Under the pieces are notes generated by a model, which searched no databases, was not told the origin of the DNA, and saw only the letters and a program-made list of their open reading frames with translations. A DNA stretch of 64,000 bases, from the NCBI RefSeq assembly GCF_009725235.1, contig NZ_WJFC01000013.1, positions 1-64,000 on the forward strand. Direction: 5' to 3'. The position numbers and the translations under genes are program-made. How positions within the stretch are numbered: the first letter of the stretch is position 1; each line of letters starts with the position of its first letter. This document shows, piece by piece, positions 46,772 through 56,656 of the stretch. Source of the stretch: Scytonema sp. UIC 10036 (GTDB lineage: Bacteria; Cyanobacteriota; Cyanobacteriia; Cyanobacteriales; Nostocaceae).

Positions 46772-49700
46772 ATGGCAGACGTAACACTCAAGGGATTTGC
46801 AGTTCTAAGCGCAGATACATTTGCCGAAGGTCCTCAATCTGGCAGATTTCTTACAAGCACCAATGGAAGAACAATTCCATTCCCAGGTCAACCAGTTCAG
46901 GGCTTTAGTGGTGTACAGTTTGCCGACCAAAACACCTTTTGGTTTTTAACAGACAATGGTTTTGGTGCAAAAAATAATAGCGCTGATTACCTATTACGAA
47001 TTTATCGCCTTGACCCCAGCTTTCAAGGTATAGAAGGGGGTGATGGTAGTGTTAAGGTATTGAACTACATCCAACTATCTGACCCAGATAACCAAGTCCC
47101 CTTTAACATTGTTAATGAAGGTACGAGCGATCGCTTGTTAACAGGTGCAGATTTTGATGTAGAATCTTTTGTCCTAGCAAAAGACGGCACACTTTGGGTC
47201 GGTGACGAGTTCGGTCCTTACTTGCTGCATTTTGACAGCACGGGTAAATTGCTTGAGGCTCCTATCCCCACACCTAACAGTAGCGTTATTAAACTCAACA
47301 CCCTCAACGGTCAAGCCCCTCTGGTTGTGGGACACCGAGGTGCAAGCGGTGAATTGCCAGAACACACTCTCGAAGCTTACAAGCTAGCGATCGAGCGAGG
47401 CGCAGATTTCATTGAACCAGACTTGGTTTCTACCAAAGATGGAGTGCTAATCGCCCGTCACGAACCCAATTTGATTGCGACAACTGATGTCCTAACTCGT
47501 TCTGAGTTTGCCGATCGTAGAAAAACTAAAGTTATTGATGGAGTGACTGAGGACGGTTTTTGGGCGGAAGATTTTACCCTCGCAGAAATCAAAACTCTAC
47601 GGGCAATTATGCCTCAAAGCTACCGCCCGCAAGTCTTTAACGGAGTGTTTGAAATTCCTACCCTAGAAGAAGTCATCAATTTGGTTAAAGAGGTAGAAGC
47701 ACAAACAGGGAAGAAAATTGGTATTTATCCTGAAACCAAACATCCCACCTACCATGACTCTATTGGGCTGTCTTTAGAAGAACCCCTGTTGGCAACTTTA
47801 GAAAAAACAGGGTTTACTGACCCCAGTCGGATTTTTATCCAATCCTTTGAAACCAGCAACCTCAAAGAACTGAATCAGAAAACAAATATTCCTTTGGTTC
47901 AGTTGTTAGATGCTACTGATGTTAGAGATGATGGTTCGTTGATTGAAACCAAACCTTATGATTTCGTTGTCAACGGCGATTCCCGTACTTATGCAGACCT
48001 GCGGACTCCAGAAGGCTTGAAAGAAATTGCTACTTATGCTGATGGCATTGGTCCGTGGAAGCGGATGATTGTCTCAGTGAAGACAGTGGATCGCAATGGA
48101 GATGGCAATCCAGATGACCTCAACAATGATGGTGTCATCAATGATGCTGATAAAGTGACCACTCCACCAACAACCTTGGTACAAGATGCCCATGCAGCAG
48201 GGTTACAAGTACATCCTTATACCTTCCGTGATGAAGGACGTTTTCTAGCATCAGATTACAACGGCAACCCACAACTGGAGTACAGACAGTTTTACCAGCT
48301 TGGCGTTGATGCTCTCTTCAGTGATTTTCCCGGTACTGCTGACTTGGTTCGCGACCAAATCACTGCAACTTTTGTACGTTCTCCTGACAACCCTGATGTT
48401 CTACAAAGGGCTGAATTTGATACATTAACAGGTAGCGCTCCTATTGTTATCGGTCATAGAGGAGCTAGCGGATCTCGTCCAGAGCATACTTTGGAAGCTT
48501 ATAAATTAGCGATCGCATTAGGTGCTGATTTTATCGAACCCGATCTAGTTGCTACCAAAGATGGAGTGTTAATTGCCCGTCACGAAAACGCTCTTGCCAT
48601 TCTGAACGCAGATGGTACGATCAACACTTCCGACACCAGTACCGACATTTACCTACGTCCTGATTTTGCCGATCGCTTAACCACTAAAGTCATTGATGGT
48701 CGTACTATCCGGGGCTGGTTCTCAGAAGACCTAACTCTGGCAGAAATTAAAACTCTCAATGCCATTGAACGCTTACCCGATTTACGAGGAACCAAGTATA
48801 ACAATGATGGTTTAAAGGTTCCTACCCTAGCAGAAGTCATTGATTTGGTGCAGCAGGTTGAAAGAGAAACCGGACGTAAGATTGGCATTTATCCTGAAAC
48901 CAAGCATCCCACCTATTTTGCCACTGAAGGCAAGCGCATCGACGGTAGCCCCATCAATACCAACTTGGGTAAAGAATTAGTTGATACCTTAGTTGCCAAA
49001 GGCTTTACCGATCCAACACGGATCTTCATCCAATCTTTTGAAGTGGGCAATCTACAGGAACTAAATAATGTACTGTTGCCCAATGCAGGAATTGACGTAC
49101 CACTCGTTCAATTATATGGTGGTGCAACAGAGAAGCCTTATGACTTTGTAGTCAGTGGCGACTCTCGTACCTACGGGGACTTAGCAACCCCAACAGGGCT
49201 AGATTTTGTTAATGACTACGCAGCTGGTATCGGTCCCAACAAACGTTTAATTGTTCCGGCGCAAACAGTTGACCGCAATGGCGATGGTCAACCAGATGAC
49301 CTGAACGGCGATCGTACAATTACAGATGCGGATAGAGTTTTGGGCAATCCAACAACTTTAGTTCGAGATGCTCACACTGCCGGATTGTTGGTGCATCCTT
49401 ACACCTTCCGCAATGAAAGCGTTTTCCTAGCATCTGATTATAACGGCGATCCACTACAGGAGTACAAGCAGTTCATCGAGTTGGGAGTTGATGGTTTCTT
49501 CACGGACTTCCCCGGAACAGGAGATACGGTACGAGATCTCTATGTAGGCGAACCTATAGTTTCTAACCTTGGTGGTTCTAGAGGATTTGAGGGTTTAGCA
49601 ATTAACCCCAGTAAAACGACTCTTTACCCATTACTTGAAGGAACTGTGGTGGGCGATCCGGTAGGTTCGTTGAGAATCTATAAATACGATCTGCTATCGA

Positions 49701-50203
49701 ACAAGTATGATGGTATTGCTGGTTACTATCGTTTGGAGAACCCAAACAACGCTATTGGTGATTTCGCCGTTGTTAACGAAAATGAATATCTTGTCATCGA
49801 ACGTGATAACGGTCAAGGTGCAACCGCACAGTTCAAGAAGATTTTCAAAGTTGACCTTTCTCAGAAAGATGCCAATGGCTTTGTTGCCAAAGAGGAAATT
49901 GCCAACCTGCTGAACGTTCAAGATCCACAAGACTTGAATAAAGATGGTAGCAACTTATTTACTTTCCCCTTCGTGACTATCGAAGATGTGTTGGTGCTGG
50001 ATAGTAAGACTATCTTAGTTGCCAATGATAACAACTACCCTGGTGGTGGTGGGCGCTCCTCTGCTCCTGACAACAACGAAATTATTGTGCTTGAGTTAGG
50101 AACAACACTCAATCTCGATCCGCGTGTGGGACTTGCTGGCCTGCAGTATGGTTTAGGTAACGATAATCTAGCCATCGCTAATACCGATAGCTTGCTTGCT
50201 TAG
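46772..50203 (+). CDS. chimeric phosphodiesterase: two GDPD domains nested in a phytase-like propeller
   Basis: The 1143-residue protein starts with half of an esterase-like phytase domain (1-175; [27 protein letters not shown]). Two glycerophosphodiester phosphodiesterase domains follow at about 183-530 and 556-925. Each has the catalytic HRGASG...[13 protein letters not shown] and ARHE motifs (H188, E215, D217, H230; H562, E589, D591, H604). Each also has a DRNGDG...PDDLN calcium-type loop. The phytase half resumes at 930-1115 ([14 protein letters not shown]). There is no signal peptide. Nearest roles are release of phosphate from glycerophosphodiesters and phytate-like esters. AGGAAA precedes the ATG. 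Confidence 0.88.
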   Translation: MADVTLKGFAVLSADTFAEGPQSGRFLTSTNGRTIPFPGQPVQGFSGVQFADQNTFWFLTDNGFGAKNNSADYLLRIYRLDPSFQGIEGGDGSVKVLNYIQLSDPDNQVPFNIVNEGTSDRLLTGADFDVESFVLAKDGTLWVGDEFGPYLLHFDSTGKLLEAPIPTPNSSVIKLNTLNGQAPLVVGHRGASGELPEHTLEAYKLAIERGADFIEPDLVSTKDGVLIARHEPNLIATTDVLTRSEFADRRKTKVIDGVTEDGFWAEDFTLAEIKTLRAIMPQSYRPQVFNGVFEIPTLEEVINLVKEVEAQTGKKIGIYPETKHPTYHDSIGLSLEEPLLATLEKTGFTDPSRIFIQSFETSNLKELNQKTNIPLVQLLDATDVRDDGSLIETKPYDFVVNGDSRTYADLRTPEGLKEIATYADGIGPWKRMIVSVKTVDRNGDGNPDDLNNDGVINDADKVTTPPTTLVQDAHAAGLQVHPYTFRDEGRFLASDYNGNPQLEYRQFYQLGVDALFSDFPGTADLVRDQITATFVRSPDNPDVLQRAEFDTLTGSAPIVIGHRGASGSRPEHTLEAYKLAIALGADFIEPDLVATKDGVLIARHENALAILNADGTINTSDTSTDIYLRPDFADRLTTKVIDGRTIRGWFSEDLTLAEIKTLNAIERLPDLRGTKYNNDGLKVPTLAEVIDLVQQVERETGRKIGIYPETKHPTYFATEGKRIDGSPINTNLGKELVDTLVAKGFTDPTRIFIQSFEVGNLQELNNVLLPNAGIDVPLVQLYGGATEKPYDFVVSGDSRTYGDLATPTGLDFVNDYAAGIGPNKRLIVPAQTVDRNGDGQPDDLNGDRTITDADRVLGNPTTLVRDAHTAGLLVHPYTFRNESVFLASDYNGDPLQEYKQFIELGVDGFFTDFPGTGDTVRDLYVGEPIVSNLGGSRGFEGLAINPSKTTLYPLLEGTVVGDPVGSLRIYKYDLLSNKYDGIAGYYRLENPNNAIGDFAVVNENEYLVIERDNGQGATAQFKKIFKVDLSQKDANGFVAKEEIANLLNVQDPQDLNKDGSNLFTFPFVTIEDVLVLDSKTILVANDNNYPGGGGRSSAPDNNEIIVLELGTTLNLDPRVGLAGLQYGLGNDNLAIANTDSLLA

Positions 50204-50215
50204 ATGTAGTACTCT

Positions 50216-50244
50216 CTCGTTCCCAGCCTTTGGCTGGGAACGAG
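50216..50244 (+). terminator. 13-bp perfect hairpin after the GDPD-phytase gene
   Basis: CTCGTTCCCAGCC (50216-50228) pairs perfectly with GGCTGGGAACGAG (50232-50244) around TTT. It begins 13 bp after the stop codon. No U-run follows. It is related to the hairpin at 33816-33836, so it is a dispersed palindrome used at a 3' end. Confidence 0.6.
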
Positions 50245-50471
50245 GTGAGGGGTCAGACCCTTCATTTGCCAGTCATATTCTTAAGGAAGTCGGGAATCTA
50301 ACCTGCTTTGTGTCTAAACTACGAGAAATACAATTAAAATACTTTAGAAGAGCTAAGTTTCTTGTTATACCGTTAGTGGGTATAAATTTATACTTTTAAC
50401 TTACATAAAATTCCTAAACAGGGTGCTTGCTGCTCTATAGTTTTCTTGATATATTTGAAATTTAACTGTTT

Positions 50472-51290
50472 ATGACTCCAATTTTACAAGTAGGTTCGCA
50501 AATTATTACAAAAACTAATATAATTCCTCTACTAAAGCAGTACGGGATATTACCGCAGTTAGTACAAGAAATCGTCGTAGAATCAGCAGTCTCTAATATT
50601 ACCCTATCACAAGAAGAAGTAGCTCAGATTTACAAGCAGTTTTACCAACAGCAACAGCTGAATTCCGATGCGGATCTCGAAGCTTGGTTGCAAGCCCGTG
50701 GAATAGACCGCAAACAACTTGATTATCAAGTCACCCGTAACGTCAAACTCGAAAGCTTCAAGAAAGCGACTTGGGGAGATAAATTGCAATCTTACTTTGT
50801 CCAACGCAAAGCAAAGTTAGATAGAGTTGTTTATTCCCTGATACGGGTTAAAGACATTTGCATTGCCCAAGAATTGTACTTCCGAATTCAAGAAGGAGAA
50901 CAATCGTTTAGCGAACTAGCTCGCGAATATTCAGATGGTCCGGAAGCCCAAACAGGGGGTATACTGGGTCCTGTGGAGTTAGGAGTTCCCCATCCAGTCT
51001 TAGCTAAAATGCTGTCATCCGTTCAACCCGGTCAACTTTTGCCACCGACGCCTTTAGGTGATTGGATCGTAATACTGCGGCTTGAAAAGTTTTTACCAGC
51101 ACAATTAGATGAAGCAACAAAGCAGCGTCTCCTGAATGAATTATATGAGAATTGGTTGCAAACTCAGTTAAAAGAGTGTATGCAGAATATTAAAGATGAT
51201 TTCCCAGATATTCAAGATGAACACAAGGGAATTAAGAGTCTTGACAGTGCTTCCCGTGTGGTTAATGCGGATGCAAATAATTTAAGCTAG
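50472..51290 (+). CDS. parvulin-type peptidylprolyl isomerase
   Basis: The 272-residue protein has a SurA-like helical N-terminal domain (about 1-110) and a parvulin domain (about 120-215: SFSELAREYSDGPEA, GGILGPVELG). There is no signal peptide or membrane anchor, unlike periplasmic SurA or PrsA. Soluble parvulins of this layout occur beside type I secretion genes in cyanobacteria. Here it lies between two large proteins without signal peptides, suggesting a chaperone-like role in their export. No Shine-Dalgarno is evident. Confidence 0.85.
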   Translation: MTPILQVGSQIITKTNIIPLLKQYGILPQLVQEIVVESAVSNITLSQEEVAQIYKQFYQQQQLNSDADLEAWLQARGIDRKQLDYQVTRNVKLESFKKATWGDKLQSYFVQRKAKLDRVVYSLIRVKDICIAQELYFRIQEGEQSFSELAREYSDGPEAQTGGILGPVELGVPHPVLAKMLSSVQPGQLLPPTPLGDWIVILRLEKFLPAQLDEATKQRLLNELYENWLQTQLKECMQNIKDDFPDIQDEHKGIKSLDSASRVVNADANNLS

Positions 51291-51430
51291 GGCAAAGGCA
51301 TCTGTCTCCTTAGTAGTCGAAGTCGTTAGTACTAATTGGCGACAGATTTTTGATGCGGCTTTGTAGGGGAAAAATTTTTTAATGATAGAACCGCAGAGGC
51401 GCAGAGAACGCAGAGGAAAAGAGCGAGCTT

Positions 51431-51460
51431 TTTAACCTTTTTTTTACCTATTCTTAATAA
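51431..51460 (+). promoter_or_regulatory. Pho box upstream of the phytase-like gene
   Basis: TTTAACCT (51431), TTTTACCT (51442) and CTTAATAA (51453) start every 11 bp with 3-bp spacers. The first fits the Pho consensus and the others differ by one or two bases. It points toward the gene at 51899, 438 bp downstream. No other candidate gene lies between. Confidence 0.6.
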
Positions 51461-51594
51461 AAGTTGCGTGAAAACCTAGTATATTTACTATTAAAATAGT
51501 TTAAAAATTAACATTTATTGAGAGCCGAAACGGTGTTTGATGTACTCAGTAGAACGACTAGCGATCGCACAGCTTATTAGAAATTTTACTGGGC

Positions 51595-51741
51595 GGTCAG
51601 ATCCCTGACTTCTTTAATATCAAATCCGTTTGTATCGGAATTATTTCTCTTTTCTCCTTCTCTGCGCTCTGGTGCGCCCTCTGCGGTTTTTTAATCATTC
51701 AGATGCTACCGGATTTGATATAAGAAGTCGGGGATCTAACC
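51595..51741. repeat. imperfect long inverted repeat
   Basis: The left arm (51595-51628, with CAGATCCCTGACTTCTT and ATATCAAATCCG) is inverted in the right arm (51710-51741, with CGGATTTGATAT and AAGAAGTCGGGGATCTAACC) with a few mismatches. A shorter relative, AGGAAGTCGGGAATCTAACC, is at about 50284-50303. The 80-bp middle contains CTCTGCG-type short repeats. It is non-coding and lies between a Pho box and the 958-residue gene. Confidence 0.65.
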
Positions 51742-51898
51742 CCCTAACCTTATATTTAAAAATATATAAACTTTTATTTAATTTTGTTAAAGCTATTTTC
51801 TATACATTATTTTTACTAGAAGAGCAGTTCCTCAGCCAGTCGATCTGGTTTGTGCTTGGTAACAAAAAGTTCAAGAGTCCATAAAATAAGGGAATTCA

Positions 51899-54775
51899 AT
51901 GACTACTCCAATTAAACTCACACCAATTGGTACTTATGCTACGGGTATTTTTGACGAAGGAGCTGCTGAGATTCCAGCTTACGATCGCGATTCACAACGT
52001 CTTTTTGTGGTGAATGCTGATAGTGTAACAGTGGATGTCTTGGATTTGAGCAATCCGAGCAATCCTACTAAACTGTTTTCAATTGATGCGGAGGCTTTTG
52101 GTGGTTCTGCTAATAGCGTTGCTGTAAAGAATGGTATTGTCGCGATAGCTGTTGAAAGCGACAATACCCAAGAACCCGGAAAAGCTGTTTTTGTAGACGT
52201 TAACGGTAACTTTTTGAATGCCGTCAGTGTCGGGGCATTACCTGATATGTTGACTTTTACCCCTGACGGTAAAAAGGTGTTGGTTGCTAATGAAGGGGAA
52301 CCCAATGATGACTATACTGTCGATCCAGAAGGTTCTGTCAGTATTATCGACATTTCTTGTGGAGTCGAAAATCTCACTCAAGATAATGTGACGACGGCTG
52401 ATTTTCAAGCATTCAACAGCAAACTCCAAGAGTTGAGAAGTGCGGGTGTTCGCATCTTCGGACCTAATGCTTCAGTGGCTCAAGATTTAGAGCCTGAATA
52501 TATAGCGGTTTCTCCAGATTCCAAAACGGCTTGGGTGACGCTGCAAGAAAATAATGCTCTAGCAGTTGTAGATATAGAAACGGGTGCTGTTACTGACATT
52601 CTACCTCTTGGCTTTAAAGACCATAACGCTTCTCCCTCACTTCAAACCTTCTTTTTTGATGAAGCAAGCTTACCCGTTATTGGTACAACTGAAAGCAAAG
52701 GCGACATTAAATTAAGTGGGTTTTCCGGGCTTTATTTTGAGGGCATAAATCCGGAGACTGGTAATCTTCAGTTTTTGACTCATCTCGATCGCGGTCCCGA
52801 TGATGGGGAAGATAGGAATGGTAACCGTATTTTCCTATTGCCAAATCTGCAACCTCAACTTGTACGTTTTGAATTAGATAAAAATGCGGGTACCCTAGAA
52901 GTTACAGAGCGTATCTTTTTGAAAACACAAGACGGAACTCCTCTGACTGGGCTTCCTAACTTAAGAGGTTTAGATCCCGATACACCTGCAGATCCAAATG
53001 GCAATTTGTTGGGGTTCGATCCGCTAGGTGCAGATTTAGAAGGAGTTGTTCGCGCACCAGATGGGACTTATTGGGCTGCAGATGAGTACCGTCCTGCTAT
53101 TTACCACTTCCAAGCTGATGGAACACTGATTGAACGATATGTACCGCAGGGATTGCCATCTGAAGTAGGAACACCCGCCTTACCAGAAGTTTACAATTTG
53201 CGACAACCAAATCGGGGGTTTGAAGCGATCGCATTCCAAGATGGCAAAGTTTATGCCTTCCTTCAGTCCCCGTTAAACAATCCCAGCGCCAGACAAACTG
53301 CGACAACTCGCATACTAGAGTTCGATCCGGTTACGAAAACAACCGTAGGTGAGTATCTTTACATTCAAGATGATATAGGTAGAGGCAGTGATAAGATTGG
53401 GGATGCTGTTGCTCTCGATAAAACTGGGGAATTTTTAGTTATTGAGAGGGATTCTGGCTTTGGTGATGACTCTATTAAAAACGTTTATCGCATTAATTTA
53501 GCTAACGCAACCAACTTACAAAAACTATCTGATTCCGTTCTGGCAAGTGGTGAAACTATTGACAGCTTAACTCCAGCGCAACTTGCACAAAAAGGCATTA
53601 CTCCCGCTAGCAAGGAACTCTATGCAGATTTGGCAGAGTTAGGATATGGCTTCACTGATAAACCAGAAGGTTTGGCACTTGTCAATCCTACAACCATCGC
53701 CGTACTCAATGACAACGACTTTGGTTTAACAGATGTTCCCATTGGCTTGGGACTCGTCAGTTTGAACAATGCTCTTGATGCAAGCGATCGCGATGGAGCA
53801 ATTAACATCCGCAATTGGCCCATCAACGGCATATATCAACCTGATGCTATAGCCCCATTTGAAATTCACGGTCAGACCTATCTCATCACTGCCAATGAAG
53901 GAGACGCCCGTGATTATGATGCTTTTAGCGAACAAAAACGGGTAAAAGACCTCAAACTCGATCCAACAGCCTTCCCGAACGCAAAAGCTTTACAAGCAGA
54001 TGATGCCTTGGGACGTTTGTACGTTACCAGTACTTTGGGGGATACAGATGGCGATGGAGATTATGACGAACTCTACAGCTTTGGGGGTCGGTCTTTCTCC
54101 ATTTGGGACAGTCAGGGAAAACTTGTTTACGACAGTGGAGATGAATTTGAGCAGATCGCAGCGCAACTTTTCCCCCAAGAGTTTAATTCCAACAATACCA
54201 GCAACGGCACCTTTGATAACCGCAGCGATGACAAAGGACCGGAACCAGAAGGAGTTGTTACAGGAGTTGTAGGGGATAATACTTACGCTTTCATCGGTCT
54301 AGAGCGGATTGGTGGTGTTATGGTTTATGACATCTCCAAACCAACCAGTCCCAACTTTATTCAATACATCAACCCCCGTGACTTCAGCGTTCAATTTGAC
54401 GTTGATGAAGATGGAGATCCCGATCCCACAACAGAACAAGTCATAGCAGCTGGCGATCTCGGACCCGAAGGATTAGTTTTTGTCTCTGCTAACAACAGCC
54501 CCAATGGGAAGCCTTTGTTAGTGGTAGCAAATGAGGTGAGTGGTTCTACAACTATCTTTGAGATTGACACTCTCCAGCCACACGCAGTTTCCTCAAACTC
54601 TGTTTTCCCTTCTCAGCCAGGGTATGTTGTGAACCAAGGCGGTATTTCACCTTCAGTGGATAGTTTTTCTTTAGGGCAGTTATATACTAATCCATTACAG
54701 TTAAATACAGGAATTGGTTCTGAGAGTGAGTTGGCGATCGCGAGTGTAATTGATAACGAAATTCCACTTGCTTAG
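51899..54775 (+). CDS. chimeric choice-of-anchor-I-type protein with inserted phytase-like domain
   Basis: The 958-residue protein begins with half of a beta-propeller of the choice-of-anchor-I family (1-245; LVANEGEPNDDYTVDPEGSV). An esterase-like phytase domain follows at about 265-610 (FLTHLDRGPDDGE, LEGVVRAPDGTYWAADEY, PNRGFEAIAF, LVIERDSGFGDDS). The first propeller resumes at 625-900 (YLITANEGDARDYDAF, KGPEPEGVV). The family is linked to alkaline-phosphatase-like proteins. There is no signal peptide. The tail ESELAIASVIDNEIPLA resembles that of the GDPD chimera. AAGGGA precedes the ATG, and a Pho box lies upstream. Confidence 0.85.
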   Translation: MTTPIKLTPIGTYATGIFDEGAAEIPAYDRDSQRLFVVNADSVTVDVLDLSNPSNPTKLFSIDAEAFGGSANSVAVKNGIVAIAVESDNTQEPGKAVFVDVNGNFLNAVSVGALPDMLTFTPDGKKVLVANEGEPNDDYTVDPEGSVSIIDISCGVENLTQDNVTTADFQAFNSKLQELRSAGVRIFGPNASVAQDLEPEYIAVSPDSKTAWVTLQENNALAVVDIETGAVTDILPLGFKDHNASPSLQTFFFDEASLPVIGTTESKGDIKLSGFSGLYFEGINPETGNLQFLTHLDRGPDDGEDRNGNRIFLLPNLQPQLVRFELDKNAGTLEVTERIFLKTQDGTPLTGLPNLRGLDPDTPADPNGNLLGFDPLGADLEGVVRAPDGTYWAADEYRPAIYHFQADGTLIERYVPQGLPSEVGTPALPEVYNLRQPNRGFEAIAFQDGKVYAFLQSPLNNPSARQTATTRILEFDPVTKTTVGEYLYIQDDIGRGSDKIGDAVALDKTGEFLVIERDSGFGDDSIKNVYRINLANATNLQKLSDSVLASGETIDSLTPAQLAQKGITPASKELYADLAELGYGFTDKPEGLALVNPTTIAVLNDNDFGLTDVPIGLGLVSLNNALDASDRDGAINIRNWPINGIYQPDAIAPFEIHGQTYLITANEGDARDYDAFSEQKRVKDLKLDPTAFPNAKALQADDALGRLYVTSTLGDTDGDGDYDELYSFGGRSFSIWDSQGKLVYDSGDEFEQIAAQLFPQEFNSNNTSNGTFDNRSDDKGPEPEGVVTGVVGDNTYAFIGLERIGGVMVYDISKPTSPNFIQYINPRDFSVQFDVDEDGDPDPTTEQVIAAGDLGPEGLVFVSANNSPNGKPLLVVANEVSGSTTIFEIDTLQPHAVSSNSVFPSQPGYVVNQGGISPSVDSFSLGQLYTNPLQLNTGIGSESELAIASVIDNEIPLA

Positions 54776-54826
54776 GTAACTGTGGTGCGATCGCATTTTC
54801 TTCTAGGTGCGATCGTGCCACATAAA

Positions 54827-54895
54827 TCCATTTTCTAGGCATAAAGCCACCCAATAACCTACATTTTGTCTAAGTACTGTTGTATAAGATTCCAT
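54827..54895 (-). pseudogene. truncated copy of the HicB-like gene
   Basis: From ATG 54895 the frame encodes YTTVLRQNVGYWVALCLENG. This nearly matches the start of the 88-residue gene at 58062 (YTAVLRQNAGYWVALCLENG) and then breaks into unrelated sequence. Only the first 23 or so codons remain. It is the left copy of a 147-bp duplication. Confidence 0.8.
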
Positions 54896-54973
54896 AGTTT
54901 TCTATCAAGCACACATTCTTGATTAATTAAACTTGAGCCTCCACACCATATTATCCATATATTTTTAGGCAGT
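54827..54973. repeat. 147-bp direct repeat, left copy
   Basis: The segment contains CATAAAGCCACCCAATAACC, GTCTAAGTACTGTTGTA and ATTCTTGATTAATTAAAC. It aligns at about 85 percent by eye with 57994-58140. It covers the start of a HicB-like gene and its upstream region. The two copies lie about 3.17 kb apart in the same orientation and bracket the toxin-antitoxin patchwork. Confidence 0.8.
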
Positions 54974-55003
54974 AAAAATCAAACATGAAAGCTTAATCTC
55001 TCA

Positions 55004-55456
55004 CTAAATTAATCGCCATTCACGGGCATCAACAAATTGAGACAAATGGCTAACATTAGTTGTAGCAATTATCACTTCATTTCCTTCAGATGCCACCAAT
55101 CTTGCCTGAGCCGCTAAAATTACATCTCCATCAAGTGCCTTGGGATCTGCTGTTGGTTTTCCAGAACGTCGCGCCTCTGCCCATAACTCAGCTGCTAAAA
55201 GCATCACTTGTGTTGTTATGGGAAGATATGCAAGAGTAACTTTGAGTTCGTCAAGTCGTTGGATACCAGCTAGTTTGTTAACCCGGAGCAATTCGCGTCT
55301 AACTTCATAATCAGCAATTTCAGGCAACATTACTGTGTATTCTCTCAAGCCAAGAGAATTAAACCACAGTTTACACTCCTGATATACAGGAGATATAGCT
55401 TTAGGAGTTGTCACCATTCCTAAAGGACCAGAATCTAGCAATACTATTCTGCTCAT
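55004..55456 (-). CDS. PIN-domain toxin (VapC-like)
   Basis: The 150-residue protein has the PIN acidic residues in order: D8 in VLLDSGPLG, E51/E55 in YEVRREL, D109/D111 in LDGDVILAA, and the TTNVSHL strand near 132-138. PIN toxins are Mg-dependent ribonucleases. Its start is 7 bp after the stop of the preceding small acidic gene, as expected for a type II toxin-antitoxin pair. Confidence 0.85.
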   Translation of the reverse strand: MSRIVLLDSGPLGMVTTPKAISPVYQECKLWFNSLGLREYTVMLPEIADYEVRRELLRVNKLAGIQRLDELKVTLAYLPITTQVMLLAAELWAEARRSGKPTADPKALDGDVILAAQARLVASEGNEVIIATTNVSHLSQFVDAREWRLI

Positions 55457-55463
55457 GGAATGT

Positions 55464-55796
55464 TTATATTGATACAGGGTGTTCTTCTAGTGCTTTACGC
55501 AGAACTTCCGCCGTTTCAGTTTGTTCCTGTTCGTCTCCTTCTTCTTGCCATTTTCTCAGCAGTTCGCTTAAAGCTTGCTGTCGTGCCGCTTTCAGTACTG
55601 GGTCAGGGTTTTTTATCTCATCCATAGCTTTAGCCCAAGCGTCTGATGATGCTGGCTTTTTAGTCAAACTTTCACCATATAAACGAATTATCTGAAGTAA
55701 GTTTGTCCAGTATTCCCTAGGAATTTTTTCAATCTCAAGTACTAGCGAGTCCATTGATTGTTGGCTATGGTTACTACCTAAATTATCCTCAGACAT
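55464..55796 (-). CDS. putative antitoxin of the PIN toxin
   Basis: The 110-residue acidic protein has a helical middle (REYWTNLLQIIRLYGESL) and a highly charged C-terminus (KWQEEGDEQEQTETAEVL). Small acidic proteins of this kind precede PIN toxins in cyanobacteria. It ends 7 bp before the PIN gene. No DNA-binding motif is certain. Confidence 0.7.
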   Translation of the reverse strand: MSEDNLGSNHSQQSMDSLVLEIEKIPREYWTNLLQIIRLYGESLTKKPASSDAWAKAMDEIKNPDPVLKAARQQALSELLRKWQEEGDEQEQTETAEVLRKALEEHPVSI

Positions 55797-55828
55797 AATT
55801 ACCTCTTTTATCTAAATTTTACTCTAAT

Positions 55829-56299
55829 CTAACAATTTACAGATTCCACAGAATTTGTCACCTGAGTGCTTCCAACAAACACAGTCGCACCACTGCCGAG
55901 ACTGGAATTTACACAAGTATTAACAATCGCCCTTGCAAATTCTTCAATGGTTGGTAATGAACCAACTTGTTTGCAACGTTCATTAATAAGTCCACGGTTG
56001 GAGCGTTCCATTAGCTTGGGAGTGATAGTGCCTTCGATTAAATCACCACTGACAACTACAAGACTAATTCCTCTGTCCGCAAGCTGTGCAATGCGGTTAC
56101 GGAGAGCCTGCTCACCAGCATATTTACTTGCTGCAACAGGTTCATACAACTTATACACTGGCTGTTGTCCATAGAAGTGAGCTAGGTGACTGGTTACAAA
56201 AAGAATTCGCCCACCGGGCTGCATTAATGGCGCTACCAAATCAACCAACCGCTCCTGTGCCGTTAGATTAAGAAGCATTGCGTAGTCACTATGAGCCAA
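55829..56299 (-). pseudogene. N-terminally truncated SDR oxidoreductase
   Basis: The 156 residues match the C-terminal part of a short-chain dehydrogenase: the NLTAQERLV helix, GGRILFVTSHLAHF, the active-site Y followed by EPVAASKYAGEQ, and VVVSGDLIEGT. The Rossmann TGxxxGxG start is absent. Immediately beyond the presumed start the DNA belongs to a regulator fragment on the other strand, so the 5' half was lost by deletion. Confidence 0.8.
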
Positions 56300-56436
56300 C
56301 TATTCCCCCACAAGTTACCTATGGTCTTACCGAACGTGGAAAAGAACTAACCAAAGCGCTGGCTCCTTTATATAAATTCGCACTTCGTTGGAATGCACCA
56401 GGTTTACCGCAACAGCATCCATACCACAAGCATTGA
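56296..56436 (+). pseudogene. C-terminal fragment of an HxlR-like regulator
   Basis: Forty-six codons encode PPQVTYGLTERGKELTKAL and a tail ending HPYHKH before TGA. This is the wing and last helix of an HxlR-type winged-helix regulator. Its 5' part is missing exactly where the truncated SDR gene begins on the opposite strand. Such regulators often sit divergent from SDR genes, so one deletion removed both starts and the spacer. Confidence 0.7.
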
Positions 56437-56656
56437 TACCATTATTGGTCGCTCTGAGATACTACTAAATAAAGTATCTAACAGATTTTTAGACAATTTC
56501 AACTGAAAATAAACTCTTTGCCCATTAATTTCTCTTTCTCCGTCTATCATATTGCCTGAAAATTTTAAGCGATCGCACTGTATACTAGCGAGATAGTTTA
56601 TTTATCATAGGGACATCGCCTCTCAGAGGCATCCATAACTATATTAGGAGGCTTCC

